The notes below the pieces were generated by a model that was not told where the DNA came from, ran no database searches, and worked only from the letters and a program-made list of their open reading frames with translations. A DNA stretch of 21,452 nt, from contig CAJTTA010000037.1 in the NCBI GenBank assembly GCA_910579305.1, positions 1 to 21,452 of the forward strand. The letters run 5' to 3'. The position numbers and the translations under genes are program-made. The first letter of the stretch is position 1, and each line of letters starts with the position of its first letter. Shown piece by piece: positions 14,877 to 21,452 of the stretch. The DNA is from an uncultured Muribaculaceae bacterium (GTDB lineage Bacteria; Bacteroidota; Bacteroidia; Bacteroidales; Muribaculaceae).

Positions 14877-16196
14877 ATGTATTTCGATGAATTAGATCTC
14901 GGCGATGACCTGCTGGACGCTCTCTATGAGATGCACTTCGATGAATGCACCCCCATCCAGGCCATGGCCATCCCTCCCGCTCTTGAAGGGCACGACCTCA
15001 TGGCCATAGCGCAGACCGGCACCGGCAAAACCGCAGCCTATCTCCTGCCCGTTATAGAACGGCTCACATCGGGCAATTTCCCCACCGACGCCATCAACTG
15101 CGTCATCATGACCCCAACCCGTGAGCTGGCACAGCAGATCGACCGGCAGATGGAAGGCTTCTCCTACTATCTGCCCGTAAGTTCGCTGCCCATATTCGGC
15201 GGCACCGACGGCAGAGGTTTCTCGCAGCAACAGCACGGACTCATCGCCGGCGCCGACGTGGTGATAGCCACTCCCGGCCGTCTCCTCGCCCACCTGCAGA
15301 CGGGGCGATGCGACCTCTCCCGCGTGGCATTCTTCATCCTCGATGAGGCCGACCGCATGCTCGACATGGGATTCTACGACGACATAATGGCAATAGCTTC
15401 ACACTTGCCCAAGGAGCGCCAGACCCTCATGTTCTCGGCCACGATGCCTGCCAAGATCAAGCAGCTTGCCGCCTCCCTGCTCTCCAGCCCCGTGGAGGTG
15501 AAGACGGCTGTGAGCAAGCCGGCCGAAGGCATCGACCAGAGCATATTCGCCGTGCCCGAGCCTCAGAAGGAGAAAGTGCTCATACATCTCTTCAGGCAGG
15601 GATTCTCGCAGAGAGTAATAATCTTTGCCGCCTCAAAGCTGAAGGTGAAAGACCTGGCCCGCAACCTGCGACGCGCCGGATGGCAGGCAGCCGAGATGCA
15701 CTCCGATCTTGACCAGCGACAGCGCGAAGACGTGATGCTCGATTTCCGCGCAGGACGCAAGGATATTCTTGTGGCCACCGACATTGTGGCACGCGGCATT
15801 GATATCGATGACATTGCAATGGTGGTGAACTACGATGTGCCGCGAGAGGCAGAGGACTATGTGCACCGCATAGGACGCACTGCGCGCGCCGGAGCCGGAG
15901 GCAAGGCCGTGACTCTCGTGAACGAACGCGACCGCGCTGCATTCTCTCGCATCGAGCATTTCCTGCGCACAAAGATACGCCGTGAACCATGGGAAGTATC
16001 CATCGATGAAAAGACGCCCTCTGCTAAGAAAAGCGCCGGATCATCCTCTCGTAAACGCCGGGGCGACAAGCAGTGCAAGGCCTCAGCTCATAAAGACGCG
16101 AAACCCGCCGGCAATGAGGAAGCCCGGCCGGCAAAGGCATCCGGGCCGCGTCGCTCCTTCAAGAGACGCCCCAAGCCAAAGCCCGCCGCCGAATAA
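14877..16196 (+). CDS. DEAD-box ATP-dependent RNA helicase (RhlE-like)
   Basis: A 439-residue protein that remodels RNA, likely in ribosome assembly or mRNA decay. The Q-motif region is at about 21-33 (FDECTPIQAMAIP). Motif I is AQTGTGKT (45-52), Ia is TPTRELAQQ (79-87), Ib is TPGR (132-135), motif II is DEAD (156-159) and III is SAT (188-190). The second RecA domain has ATDIVARGIDIDDIAMVVNY and HRIGRTARAG. Residues from about 375 form a Lys/Arg/Ser/Ala/Pro-rich basic tail, common for RNA-binding extensions in this family. No consensus promoter is visible in the 60 bp after the rplI terminator. RhlE versus other DEAD subfamilies is not certain. Confidence 0.95.
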   Translation: MYFDELDLGDDLLDALYEMHFDECTPIQAMAIPPALEGHDLMAIAQTGTGKTAAYLLPVIERLTSGNFPTDAINCVIMTPTRELAQQIDRQMEGFSYYLPVSSLPIFGGTDGRGFSQQQHGLIAGADVVIATPGRLLAHLQTGRCDLSRVAFFILDEADRMLDMGFYDDIMAIASHLPKERQTLMFSATMPAKIKQLAASLLSSPVEVKTAVSKPAEGIDQSIFAVPEPQKEKVLIHLFRQGFSQRVIIFAASKLKVKDLARNLRRAGWQAAEMHSDLDQRQREDVMLDFRAGRKDILVATDIVARGIDIDDIAMVVNYDVPREAEDYVHRIGRTARAGAGGKAVTLVNERDRAAFSRIEHFLRTKIRREPWEVSIDEKTPSAKKSAGSSSRKRRGDKQCKASAHKDAKPAGNEEARPAKASGPRRSFKRRPKPKPAAE

Positions 16197-16263
16197 GTCC
16201 ACCGCCCGCACGAATCTACGGCTACACCCGTCTGCCGCTCCCTGGAGTCATACATGCACTTTC

Positions 16264-16294
16264 CATAGGTTGCGGCAATTCCCGTGATCCTATG
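16264..16294 (+). terminator. Weak hairpin after the DEAD-box gene
   Basis: CATAGG (16264-16269) and CCTATG (16289-16294) enclose GCGG/CCGT, which pairs fully only on the plus strand (one G-U pair). It lies about 70 nt after the helicase stop and no T-run follows, so termination is uncertain. Confidence 0.35.
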
Positions 16295-16301
16295 CACATA
16301 T

Positions 16302-16356
16302 AAAAAGGATGATTCGCGATTCACCCCTATGGAGGAGAGATGAATCACGAATCATC
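16302..16356 (-). terminator. Terminator of the sod operon
   Basis: On the minus strand a 16-bp stem joins GATGATTCGTGATTCA (from 16356) and TGAATCGCGAATCATC (to 16308), with an inner CCTC/GGGG helix and CATA loop. After one C comes TTTTT (complement of 16302-16306). The single imperfect pair in the outer stem is G-U on this strand and C-A on the other, which fits a leftward transcript from sod. Confidence 0.8.
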
Positions 16357-16362
16357 GCACAG

Positions 16363-16379
16363 ACAGTATAATATACTGT
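16363..16379. repeat. 17-bp palindrome between sod and its terminator
   Basis: ACAGTATA (16363-16370), a central A, and TATACTGT (16372-16379) form a perfect inverted repeat with almost no loop. That shape suits a protein site more than an RNA hairpin. Role unknown. Confidence 0.45.
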
Positions 16380-16400
16380 AGATCAACTATTTTATAACAT

Positions 16401-16427
16401 CACAGTGATTCGCGATGAATCATTGTG
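16401..16427. repeat. Second GATTC/GAATC hairpin downstream of sod
   Basis: CACAGTGATTC (16401-16411) and GAATCATTGTG (16417-16427) pair over 11 bp with loop GCGAT; one pair is G-U on the plus strand. It shares the word GTGATTCGCGAT with the terminator at 16302-16356, and lies 36 nt past the sod stop. Confidence 0.5.
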
Positions 16428-16463
16428 CGCATGCCTGAGCAGTCCACACTCCGGCATCGAGAA

Positions 16464-17048
16464 TCATGCCTCATATCGCTGCTCGATTATCTCCCAGTCG
16501 ACAATACCCCAGAAGGAACGAAGATAATCAGCCCTCATATTCTGATAGTCAAGATAATAGGCATGCTCCCACACATCTATGGTAAGTATAGGCTTCAGGC
16601 CGTGCCTCATAGGATTGTCGGCATTCTGGCCTTGAGTGAGGAAGAGATGCCCCTCCGTATCGGCCGATAGCCACACCCATCCTGAGCCGAAGAGAGTAGC
16701 TCCGGCCTTCTCAGCCTCTTTCTTGAAATCTTCGAATGAGCCGAAATCATCCACAATCTGACGGTGGAGTGCACCATGAGGCTCACGGCGTCCTGCGGGA
16801 GAGAACTGGAAGAAATAGAAGATATGATTCCATGCCTGTGCGGCATTGTTCAACAGAGGCCCGGGCTCGGCCTTGCGTATTATATCCTCGATGGAATCAT
16901 CGGCATACGGAGAGTCAGGCAGTAGACGGTTGAGAGTCTCGATATAAGCCTTTTCATGGCGCCCCCAGTGATAGTCAACGGTCATCTGGCTTATAGCCGG
17001 AGCGAGAGCATCGGGAGTGTAGGGAAGTCTCGGTTGTGTAAAATTCAT
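16464..17048 (-). CDS. sodB: Superoxide dismutase, Fe/Mn family (iron-type)
   Basis: Converts superoxide to peroxide and oxygen in the cytosol. The 194 residues are of normal length. The four metal ligands are in place: H27 in YHWGRHEKAY, H75 in AQAWNHIFYF, and D158 and H162 in TIDVWEHAYY. The gate Tyr is Y35. Gln71 in NNAAQAWNH is the iron-type second-sphere glutamine, so Fe is the likely metal, although Bacteroidales enzymes can be cambialistic. The usual second His after the first ligand is Trp28 here. It is preceded 39 bp upstream by a ThiE-like gene in the same direction and followed by a terminator. The upstream minus strand has TATAATTTCC, only a poor promoter match, so transcription may start before the ThiE-like gene. 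Confidence 0.95.
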   Translation of the reverse strand: MNFTQPRLPYTPDALAPAISQMTVDYHWGRHEKAYIETLNRLLPDSPYADDSIEDIIRKAEPGPLLNNAAQAWNHIFYFFQFSPAGRREPHGALHRQIVDDFGSFEDFKKEAEKAGATLFGSGWVWLSADTEGHLFLTQGQNADNPMRHGLKPILTIDVWEHAYYLDYQNMRADYLRSFWGIVDWEIIEQRYEA

Positions 17049-17087
17049 AGCTTTGTCAAGATTTGGAAATTATAAAAAAAACAGATT

Positions 17088-17696
17088 CTAACTCAATTTA
17101 TTGATAAATTCCCTGATCGATTCAGTGAGCCGCGATCCTGAAGAGTCGATGGAAGCATCTATGGCCAGGGCATTGGCCCCCGCCTCTATAAGCTTCATGG
17201 CATTGTGCAGACCTATCCCTCCTGCCGCCACGAGCGGGGCCTCGATCACCTTCTCATTTAGAGCGGCAGCTATGGCCGTGACATCGTCAGCAGCGGCAGT
17301 GTCAGCATCAAATCCCCCCTCGGCTTCGCGGAAAATATAGTCCACGTCATGGCCGCGGAGCATGGCCACGTCATCGGCATTCCTCACACTCACACCCAGT
17401 ATAGGCCACGCCTCCAGAGCAAGCCTCACCTTAGAGACAGGAGTGTCGCGGGAATACATGTGCACGCCATCGGCCTTTATATCCCTGGCGAGTTCATAGC
17501 GATCGGCTATTATAAGCACGGCATTGTTTCCGGCCAGCTCCGTCCTGAAGTCTTCGACTGTGGCAGAGATGTCAGCATCGCTGACAGATGAATGAGCCTT
17601 GATTTCTATCCACTGACACCCGGCGTCGACGGCATGACGCATCTGCCGGCGCATATCCTGAGTGTCAGAGGTCTTGAGGATGTATTGCGTGAGCAT
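17088..17696 (-). CDS. ThiE-like TIM-barrel protein, probably not a standard ThiE
   Basis: The product has 202 residues with the thiamine-phosphate synthase/TenI fold. It opens LTQYILKTSD and contains AVLIIADRYELARDIKADGV with GVHM (77-80), GVSVRNADDV (101-110), DYIF (119-122) and APLVAAGGIGLHNAMKLIEA (153-172). In ThiE the corresponding motifs are GVHLGQ-D, G-S-H, DY-G-GP-F-T-TK and P--AIGGI. Here the GP-F-T-TK phosphate/substrate loop is replaced by FREAEGGFDADTA, and the G-S-H histidine is Arg. The fold is likely kept, but thiamine phosphate synthesis is doubtful. Typical thi partners are absent; the only neighbour in the operon is sod, 39 bp downstream. RefSeq-style pipelines would probably call it thiamine phosphate synthase. 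Confidence 0.7.
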   Translation of the reverse strand: MLTQYILKTSDTQDMRRQMRHAVDAGCQWIEIKAHSSVSDADISATVEDFRTELAGNNAVLIIADRYELARDIKADGVHMYSRDTPVSKVRLALEAWPILGVSVRNADDVAMLRGHDVDYIFREAEGGFDADTAAADDVTAIAAALNEKVIEAPLVAAGGIGLHNAMKLIEAGANALAIDASIDSSGSRLTESIREFINKLS

Positions 17697-17790
17697 GTAT
17701 GATTGATTTTTTTGAGGTTACAATTTATTAACGCTTGTATGCGGCGATAAGTTGTGTGGCGACCTTAACTTTTCCCTCGCGGCAGTGTTA

Positions 17791-17798
17791 TAATTTTG
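17791..17798 (+). promoter_or_regulatory. -7 element for htpG
   Basis: TAATTTTG at 17791-17798 matches the Bacteroidota -7 consensus, 58 bp before the htpG ATG. No TTTG lies at the proper distance; the closest T-rich word is TTTT at 17770-17773, giving a 17-nt spacer. The palindrome TTGTGGCACAA (17796-17806) overlaps the predicted start and could be an operator. Confidence 0.55.
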
Positions 17799-17856
17799 TG
17801 GCACAATAGTTGTAAACATATCGGCAGACAAACAAATATATAAAGCATAAATCAAT

Positions 17857-19917
17857 ATGGCAACCGGAAAAATCGGGGTTACTACTGAGAATATATTCCC
17901 CGTCATAAAGAAATTCCTTTATTCTGATCATGAAATCTTCCTGCGTGAGCTGGTGAGCAACGCCGTTGACGCCACGCAGAAGCTACGCACTCTCGCTTCC
18001 TTCGGCGAATACAAGGGGGAGCTGGGGGAGTTGCGGGTAAGCGTGACTCTCGACAAAGAAGCAGGCACCCTTACTGTGAGCGACAGCGGCATAGGCATGG
18101 ATGCCGGAGACATTGAGAAATACATAAATCAGATAGCCTTCTCCGGCGCCGAGGAGTTCCTCAAGAAATATAAGGATGTGGCCAACGGCATAATCGGCCA
18201 TTTCGGCCTCGGCTTCTACTCCGCCTTCATGGTGAGCAAGAAAGTTGTGATACGCTCGCTCAGCTATAAGGAAGGGGCCAAGGCAGTGCAATGGAGCTGC
18301 GACGGCAGTCCGGAATACACCATGGAGGAGACCGACAAGGCCGCCCGAGGCACCGACGTGATCCTCTACCTCGACGACGACAGCAAGGAATTCCTTGAAC
18401 AGGCAAGAGTTGACACCCTTCTCAAGAAATACTGCCGCTTCCTCCCTGTGCCCGTGATAAGCGGCAAGGAGCAGGAGTGGAAAGAGGGAAAGATGGTGGA
18501 TACCGACCGCGACAATGTGATCAATGCCACAGAGCCGCTGTGGACACGCAAGCCTGCCGACCTCAAGGATGAGGACTACCTCCACTTCTACCATGAGCTC
18601 ATGCCCGGCATGGAAGACCCCATGTTCTGGATTCACCTCAACGTAGACTATCCCTTCACTCTCACAGGCATCCTATACTTCCCGAAGATAAAGAATAATC
18701 TGGACGTGCGCAAAGACCGCATCCAGCTCTATTGCAACCAAGTCTATGTCACCGACCAGGTGGAAGGCGTGGTGCCCGAATTCATGACCCTCATGCAGGG
18801 CGTGATCGACTCCCCCGACATCCCTCTCAACGTGAGCCGCTCATATCTCCAGGCCGACTCCCAGGTCAAGAAAATCTCAGGCTATATCTCCAAGAAGGTG
18901 GCTGAGAAGCTCTCAGCCATGTTCAAGGATGACCGCAAGGAATATGAGGCCAAGTGGGACGACATAAAGATATTCATAGAATACGGCATGCTCACCGATG
19001 CCAAATTCTGCGACCAGGCCATGAAGTTTGTCCTGCTCAAGGACGTGGACGGCTCCTACTTCACTCTCGAGGAATACAAGAAGCTCACCGAGGCCGGCCA
19101 GACCGACAAGGATGGAAATCTGATCTACCTCTACGCCACCGACGTGCAGGGACAGTATTCCTACATCGAGGCTGCCAGAGAGCGCGGCTACAGCGTGCTG
19201 CTCATGGACGGACAGCTCGATCCCCATTTCATAGCCATGCTTGAGCAGAAGCTCGAAAAGACCCGTCTCGTGCGCGTGGACAGTGACATCGTAGACCATC
19301 TTATAGTCAAGGCCGAAAGAAAAGAGAGCAGCCTAACTCCGGTGCAGACCGACATCCTCACCACAGTCTTCCGCTCTCAGATTCCTACTGTTGAGAAAGC
19401 GGAATTCATAGTGCAGTTCGAAGCTCTGGGAGCTGCCGCCGCCCCGGCTACGGTGACGCAGAATGAGTTCATGCGCCGCATGAAGGAGATGAGTGCCATG
19501 CAGCCCGGCATGAACTTCTACGGCGAGTTGCCGGACTCCTACACGCTTGTAGTGAACACGGATCAGCCTGCTGTGAAGAAGATTACCGAGCTCGCCACTG
19601 CCGCACTTGCCGACAAGGTCGCTCCGATGCGTTCGGAGATCGAGAGCGGCAACGAGGCCATGACCGAAGCCCGCAGGCAGCTGTCGGAAAAGAAAGACGC
19701 CGACGATGCCGCAAAGGAAGCTCTGCAGAAGGAAATCTCCGAAGCCGAGAAACGGGTGGCATCCGCACGCTCCGAGGAAGAGAAGCTCGAGAAAGAGTAT
19801 GCCGCCACACAGCCACGAGTGCGTCAGGTCATCGACCTTGCCCTGCTCGGAGCCGGACTCCTCAAGGGAGAGGCACTGGGCGCCTTCATCAAGCGTTCCG
19901 CCGAACTTATGGAATGA
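17857..19917 (+). CDS. htpG: Molecular chaperone HtpG (Hsp90)
   Basis: An ATP-dependent cytosolic homodimeric chaperone. At 686 residues it is the length usual in Bacteroidales. The N-terminal GHKL ATPase shows ELVSNAVDA (31-39, catalytic Glu31 and Mg-binding Asn35), DSGIGM (76-81) and the lid GHFGLGFYSAF (114-124). The middle domain carries NNLDVRKDRIQLYCNQVYVT and DIPLNVSRSYLQ. Near residues 595-655 there is a charged, predicted coiled coil (EARRQLSEKKDADDAAKEAL) before the C-terminal dimerisation helices (LALLGAGLLKGEALGAFIKR). It is transcribed alone, with a -7 box at 17791 and a terminator at 19947. Confidence 0.97.
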   Translation: MATGKIGVTTENIFPVIKKFLYSDHEIFLRELVSNAVDATQKLRTLASFGEYKGELGELRVSVTLDKEAGTLTVSDSGIGMDAGDIEKYINQIAFSGAEEFLKKYKDVANGIIGHFGLGFYSAFMVSKKVVIRSLSYKEGAKAVQWSCDGSPEYTMEETDKAARGTDVILYLDDDSKEFLEQARVDTLLKKYCRFLPVPVISGKEQEWKEGKMVDTDRDNVINATEPLWTRKPADLKDEDYLHFYHELMPGMEDPMFWIHLNVDYPFTLTGILYFPKIKNNLDVRKDRIQLYCNQVYVTDQVEGVVPEFMTLMQGVIDSPDIPLNVSRSYLQADSQVKKISGYISKKVAEKLSAMFKDDRKEYEAKWDDIKIFIEYGMLTDAKFCDQAMKFVLLKDVDGSYFTLEEYKKLTEAGQTDKDGNLIYLYATDVQGQYSYIEAARERGYSVLLMDGQLDPHFIAMLEQKLEKTRLVRVDSDIVDHLIVKAERKESSLTPVQTDILTTVFRSQIPTVEKAEFIVQFEALGAAAAPATVTQNEFMRRMKEMSAMQPGMNFYGELPDSYTLVVNTDQPAVKKITELATAALADKVAPMRSEIESGNEAMTEARRQLSEKKDADDAAKEALQKEISEAEKRVASARSEEEKLEKEYAATQPRVRQVIDLALLGAGLLKGEALGAFIKRSAELME

Positions 19918-19946
19918 TAGGTCGTTGAATATCGATCATATGAGTT

Positions 19947-19990
19947 CTCCGTCTTTTCCTGCAAGGGAAGAGGCGGAGTCTCTTTCATTC
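19947..19990 (+). terminator. Terminator of htpG
   Basis: CTCCGTCTTTTCC (19947-19959) pairs with GGAAGAGGCGGAG (19966-19978) over 13 bp with loop TGCAAG, followed by a T-rich TCTCTTTCATT. Two pairs are G-U on the plus strand and A-C on the minus strand, so it is oriented for htpG. Its tail overlaps the 3' end of the convergent rlmH. Confidence 0.75.
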
Positions 19991-20458
19991 ATGGTGATAG
20001 GGGTCGCCGCGCAGTATGGTCATGGCCCGGTAGATCTGCTCTGCAAAGAAAAGGCGCACCATCTCATGGGAGAAGGTCATGGCAGAGAGCGATATCTTCC
20101 CGTCGGCACGCTCATATACATCGGAGGAGAACCCATATGGGCCGCCTACGGCAAAGACCAGGCGCTTCATGCCCGATGCCATGCGCTTCTGCAACATGGC
20201 GGCGAAGTCCATGCTTGAGTATTGCCTGCCGCGCTCATCGAGCAGCATGAGGAAGTCGGAGGAGGAAACGGCGGCAAGCAACTGCTTTCCCTCGGCCGAT
20301 TTGCGCTGTTCGGGCGTGAGGGCACGAGCGTTGCGCACATCGGGCAGCACCTTCATCTCAAAAGGCGTGTAGCGCGAGGCGCGTGCCGCATAGTCCGCTG
20401 TGAGAGAGGCCAATTCGCGCGAAACTGTTTTTCCTGTCACAAGGAGCGTGATTTCCAT
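19985..20458 (-). CDS. rlmH: 23S rRNA (pseudouridine1915-N3)-methyltransferase RlmH
   Basis: A SPOUT-class methyltransferase that methylates pseudouridine 1915 in helix 69 of 23S rRNA on assembled 70S ribosomes. From the ATG at 20458 it has 157 residues, the family length. Features are MEITLLVTGKT at the start, FLMLLDERGRQYSS, FAVGGPYGF (SAM-binding trefoil knot) and the C-terminal LSAMTFSHEMVRLFFAEQIY ending in DPYHHE. The frame extends 16 codons upstream (MRKYNCGN...), but that part is not family-like and crosses the leader, so the downstream ATG is chosen. The gene is convergent with htpG and divergent from nadC, with an overlapping promoter region. Confidence 0.96.
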   Translation of the reverse strand: MEITLLVTGKTVSRELASLTADYAARASRYTPFEMKVLPDVRNARALTPEQRKSAEGKQLLAAVSSSDFLMLLDERGRQYSSMDFAAMLQKRMASGMKRLVFAVGGPYGFSSDVYERADGKISLSAMTFSHEMVRLFFAEQIYRAMTILRGDPYHHE

Positions 20459-20467
20459 TTTTTTTGC

Positions 20468-20475
20468 TAATTTTG
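20468..20475 (+). promoter_or_regulatory. -7 element for nadC
   Basis: TAATTTTG at 20468-20475 matches the -7 consensus; the start would be near 20482, about 42 nt before the nadC ATG. The -33 position falls inside the rlmH coding start and has no TTTG. Confidence 0.55.
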
Positions 20476-20503
20476 TGGGAATATTACCGCAGTTGTATTT
20501 ACG

Positions 20504-20535
20504 CAAAATTAATCAAAAAATATATGAAAACCAAA
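20504..20535 (-). promoter_or_regulatory. Promoter for rlmH
   Basis: On the minus strand, TTTG (complement of 20532-20535), a 20-nt spacer and TAATTTTG (complement of 20504-20511) give a full consensus match. The start would be near 20497. The TTTG lies inside codons 3-4 of nadC. Confidence 0.75.
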
Positions 20536-21378
20536 GACGAACTCATAGATGATCTGCTCACCCTCTCCTTTGCAGAGGACGTGGGCGATGGCGATCACAC
20601 CACCCTCTCCACCATTCCGGCAGAAGCACAGGGCAAGAACCGGCTCATAATCAAAGAAGAGGGGGTGCTTTCGGGAGTAGAGATAGCCCGTAAAGTCTTT
20701 GCCAAAGTAGACCCTAAGCTTAAGATGGAAGTCTTCATAGAGGACGGCGTCGATGTGAAGCCCGGCGACGTGGCTTTCACTGTGGAAGGCTCCGTGCGCA
20801 GCCTGCTCATAGCCGAGCGCACGATGCTCAATATAATGCAGCGCATGAGCGGCGTGGCCACGATGACCCGTATTTACCAGCAGCGCCTTGAAGGCACAGG
20901 CGCCCGTGTGCTCGACACACGCAAGACCACTCCGGGCATGCGCATGCTCGAGAAAGAAGCTGTGGCCACAGGCGGAGGCACAAACCACCGCATAGGCCTC
21001 TTCGACATGATTCTCATAAAAGACAATCACATCGACTTTGCCGGCGGCATCGAACAGGCCATCAGCTCTGCCCGGGAATACTGCCAGAGCACAGGCCATG
21101 AAGATCTCAAGATCGAAGTAGAGGTGCGCAGCCTCGACGACATAAGAAAGGTGATGGAAATAGGAGGAGTCGACCGCATAATGTTTGACAATTTCACCCC
21201 GGAGCTCACCCGCGAGGCCGTAAGACTCGTAGACCACAGGTATGAGACCGAATCTTCGGGCGGCATCACCCTCGACACCATCAGGGCATATGGCGAGGCC
21301 GGCGTAGACTTCATCTCTGTAGGCGCTATAACCCACTCGGTGAAGGGACTCGACATGAGCTTCAAAGCCATGAAATAA
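20524..21378 (+). CDS. nadC: Nicotinate-nucleotide pyrophosphorylase (carboxylating)
   Basis: Quinolinate phosphoribosyltransferase converts quinolinate and PRPP to nicotinate mononucleotide, CO2 and PPi in de novo NAD synthesis. From ATG 20524 it has 284 residues, the normal length. Motifs are EDVGDGDHTT (18-27), AERTMLNIMQRMSGVAT (97-113), DTRKTTPGMR (131-140), GGGTNHRIGLFD (150-161) and KDNH (166-169), with the C-terminal barrel containing IMFDNF and GVDFISVGAITHS. The frame is open upstream to 20464, but that part overlaps the -7 box and lacks family similarity. nadA and nadB are not in the window. Confidence 0.97.
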   Translation: MKTKDELIDDLLTLSFAEDVGDGDHTTLSTIPAEAQGKNRLIIKEEGVLSGVEIARKVFAKVDPKLKMEVFIEDGVDVKPGDVAFTVEGSVRSLLIAERTMLNIMQRMSGVATMTRIYQQRLEGTGARVLDTRKTTPGMRMLEKEAVATGGGTNHRIGLFDMILIKDNHIDFAGGIEQAISSAREYCQSTGHEDLKIEVEVRSLDDIRKVMEIGGVDRIMFDNFTPELTREAVRLVDHRYETESSGGITLDTIRAYGEAGVDFISVGAITHSVKGLDMSFKAMK

Positions 21379-21397
21379 ATACCCATTGCCACTTAAC

Positions 21398-21452
21398 TCA
21401 ATGATTCGGTAAAATTTGAGGTTGTTCAGCCTTGGCTAAGCCGCTAACTGAG
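21398..21452 (-). other. Unassigned sequence at window end; possible 3' end of a minus-strand frame
   Basis: After nadC the last 74 bp hold no recognised gene. On the minus strand a frame enters from the edge and stops at 21398-21400, encoding a tail ending AKAEQPQILPNH. It is too short to identify; it might be the end of a gene or mobile element beyond the window. Confidence 0.2.

Noticed and set aside
17796..17806. TTGTGGCACAA palindrome at the htpG start region as a heat-shock operator
   Set aside because: Short enough to occur by chance, not a CIRCE or HrcA-type element; mentioned only under the promoter entry.
17983..18636. Minus-strand 217-codon open frame inside htpG
   Set aside because: Antisense shadow of the conserved HtpG N-terminal domain; no plausible start context or domain.
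20509..21336. Minus-strand 275-codon open frame opposite nadC
   Set aside because: It lies entirely antisense to a complete nadC with all motifs; the His/Ala/Gly-rich product looks like a shadow.
1..21452. CRISPR arrays, toxin-antitoxin or phage-defence modules, prophage
   Set aside because: No regularly spaced repeats and no recognisable defence or phage genes; the helicase-like fusion was considered as a defence gene, but its eroded catalytic motifs and linkage to meaB do not support that.

Overview
The window reads as a chromosomal segment of a gut-type Bacteroidales bacterium, most likely a member of or near the Muribaculaceae (inference). Promoters follow the Bacteroidota consensus (TTTG, about 20 bp, TAnnTTTG), and I saw no clear Shine-Dalgarno sites. 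The genes include a PPi-dependent phosphofructokinase, MeaB, paired DUF1573 proteins, a CfxA-type beta-lactamase and a Bacteroidota-style DnaA. I saw no phage, integrase, CRISPR array or complete insertion sequence. Most of the window is housekeeping sequence; the unusual material sits in 10009-13379 and in the intergenic regions.

Layout. 1-448: a truncated tRNA-Ser(GCU) on the minus strand and tRNA-Arg(UCU) on the plus strand, with back-to-back consensus promoters. 528-3639: pfp and a MATE transporter. 3640-4081: a gap holding a candidate 31-residue minus-strand ORF with its own intrinsic terminator, a palindrome and the cutC promoter. 4082-6342: cutC and dnaA. 6502-7294: the minus-strand rplU-rpmA operon with promoter, leader hairpin and terminator. 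7346-8841: two exported DUF1573 proteins, divergent from rplU. 8921-13379: meaB, translationally coupled to a 793-residue protein that looks like a decayed methyltransferase/nuclease/SF1-helicase fusion, followed by an AT-richer CfxA-like beta-lactamase gene. 13443-14816: rpsF-rpsR-rplI with promoter, structured leader and strong terminator. 14877-16196: DEAD-box RNA helicase. 16302-17696 (minus): a ThiE-like protein and an iron-type superoxide dismutase, ending in a terminator built from GATTC/GAATC dyads. 17857-19917: htpG. 19985-20458 (minus): rlmH. 20524-21378: nadC.

Functional themes are translation (S6, S18, L9, L21, L27, RlmH, two tRNAs, an RNA helicase), replication initiation (DnaA), stress handling (HtpG, SOD, CutC, beta-lactamase, MATE efflux) and central metabolism (PPi-PFK for glycolysis, MeaB for the B12-dependent methylmalonyl-CoA/propionate route, NadC for NAD synthesis).

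The best candidates for something undescribed are the degenerate helicase fusion locked to meaB, the tiny minus-strand ORF at 3696-3791, the chromosomal CfxA relative, and the compact overlapping promoters at rlmH/nadC and rplU/DUF1573. All family assignments come from reading motifs by eye; no database search was run.
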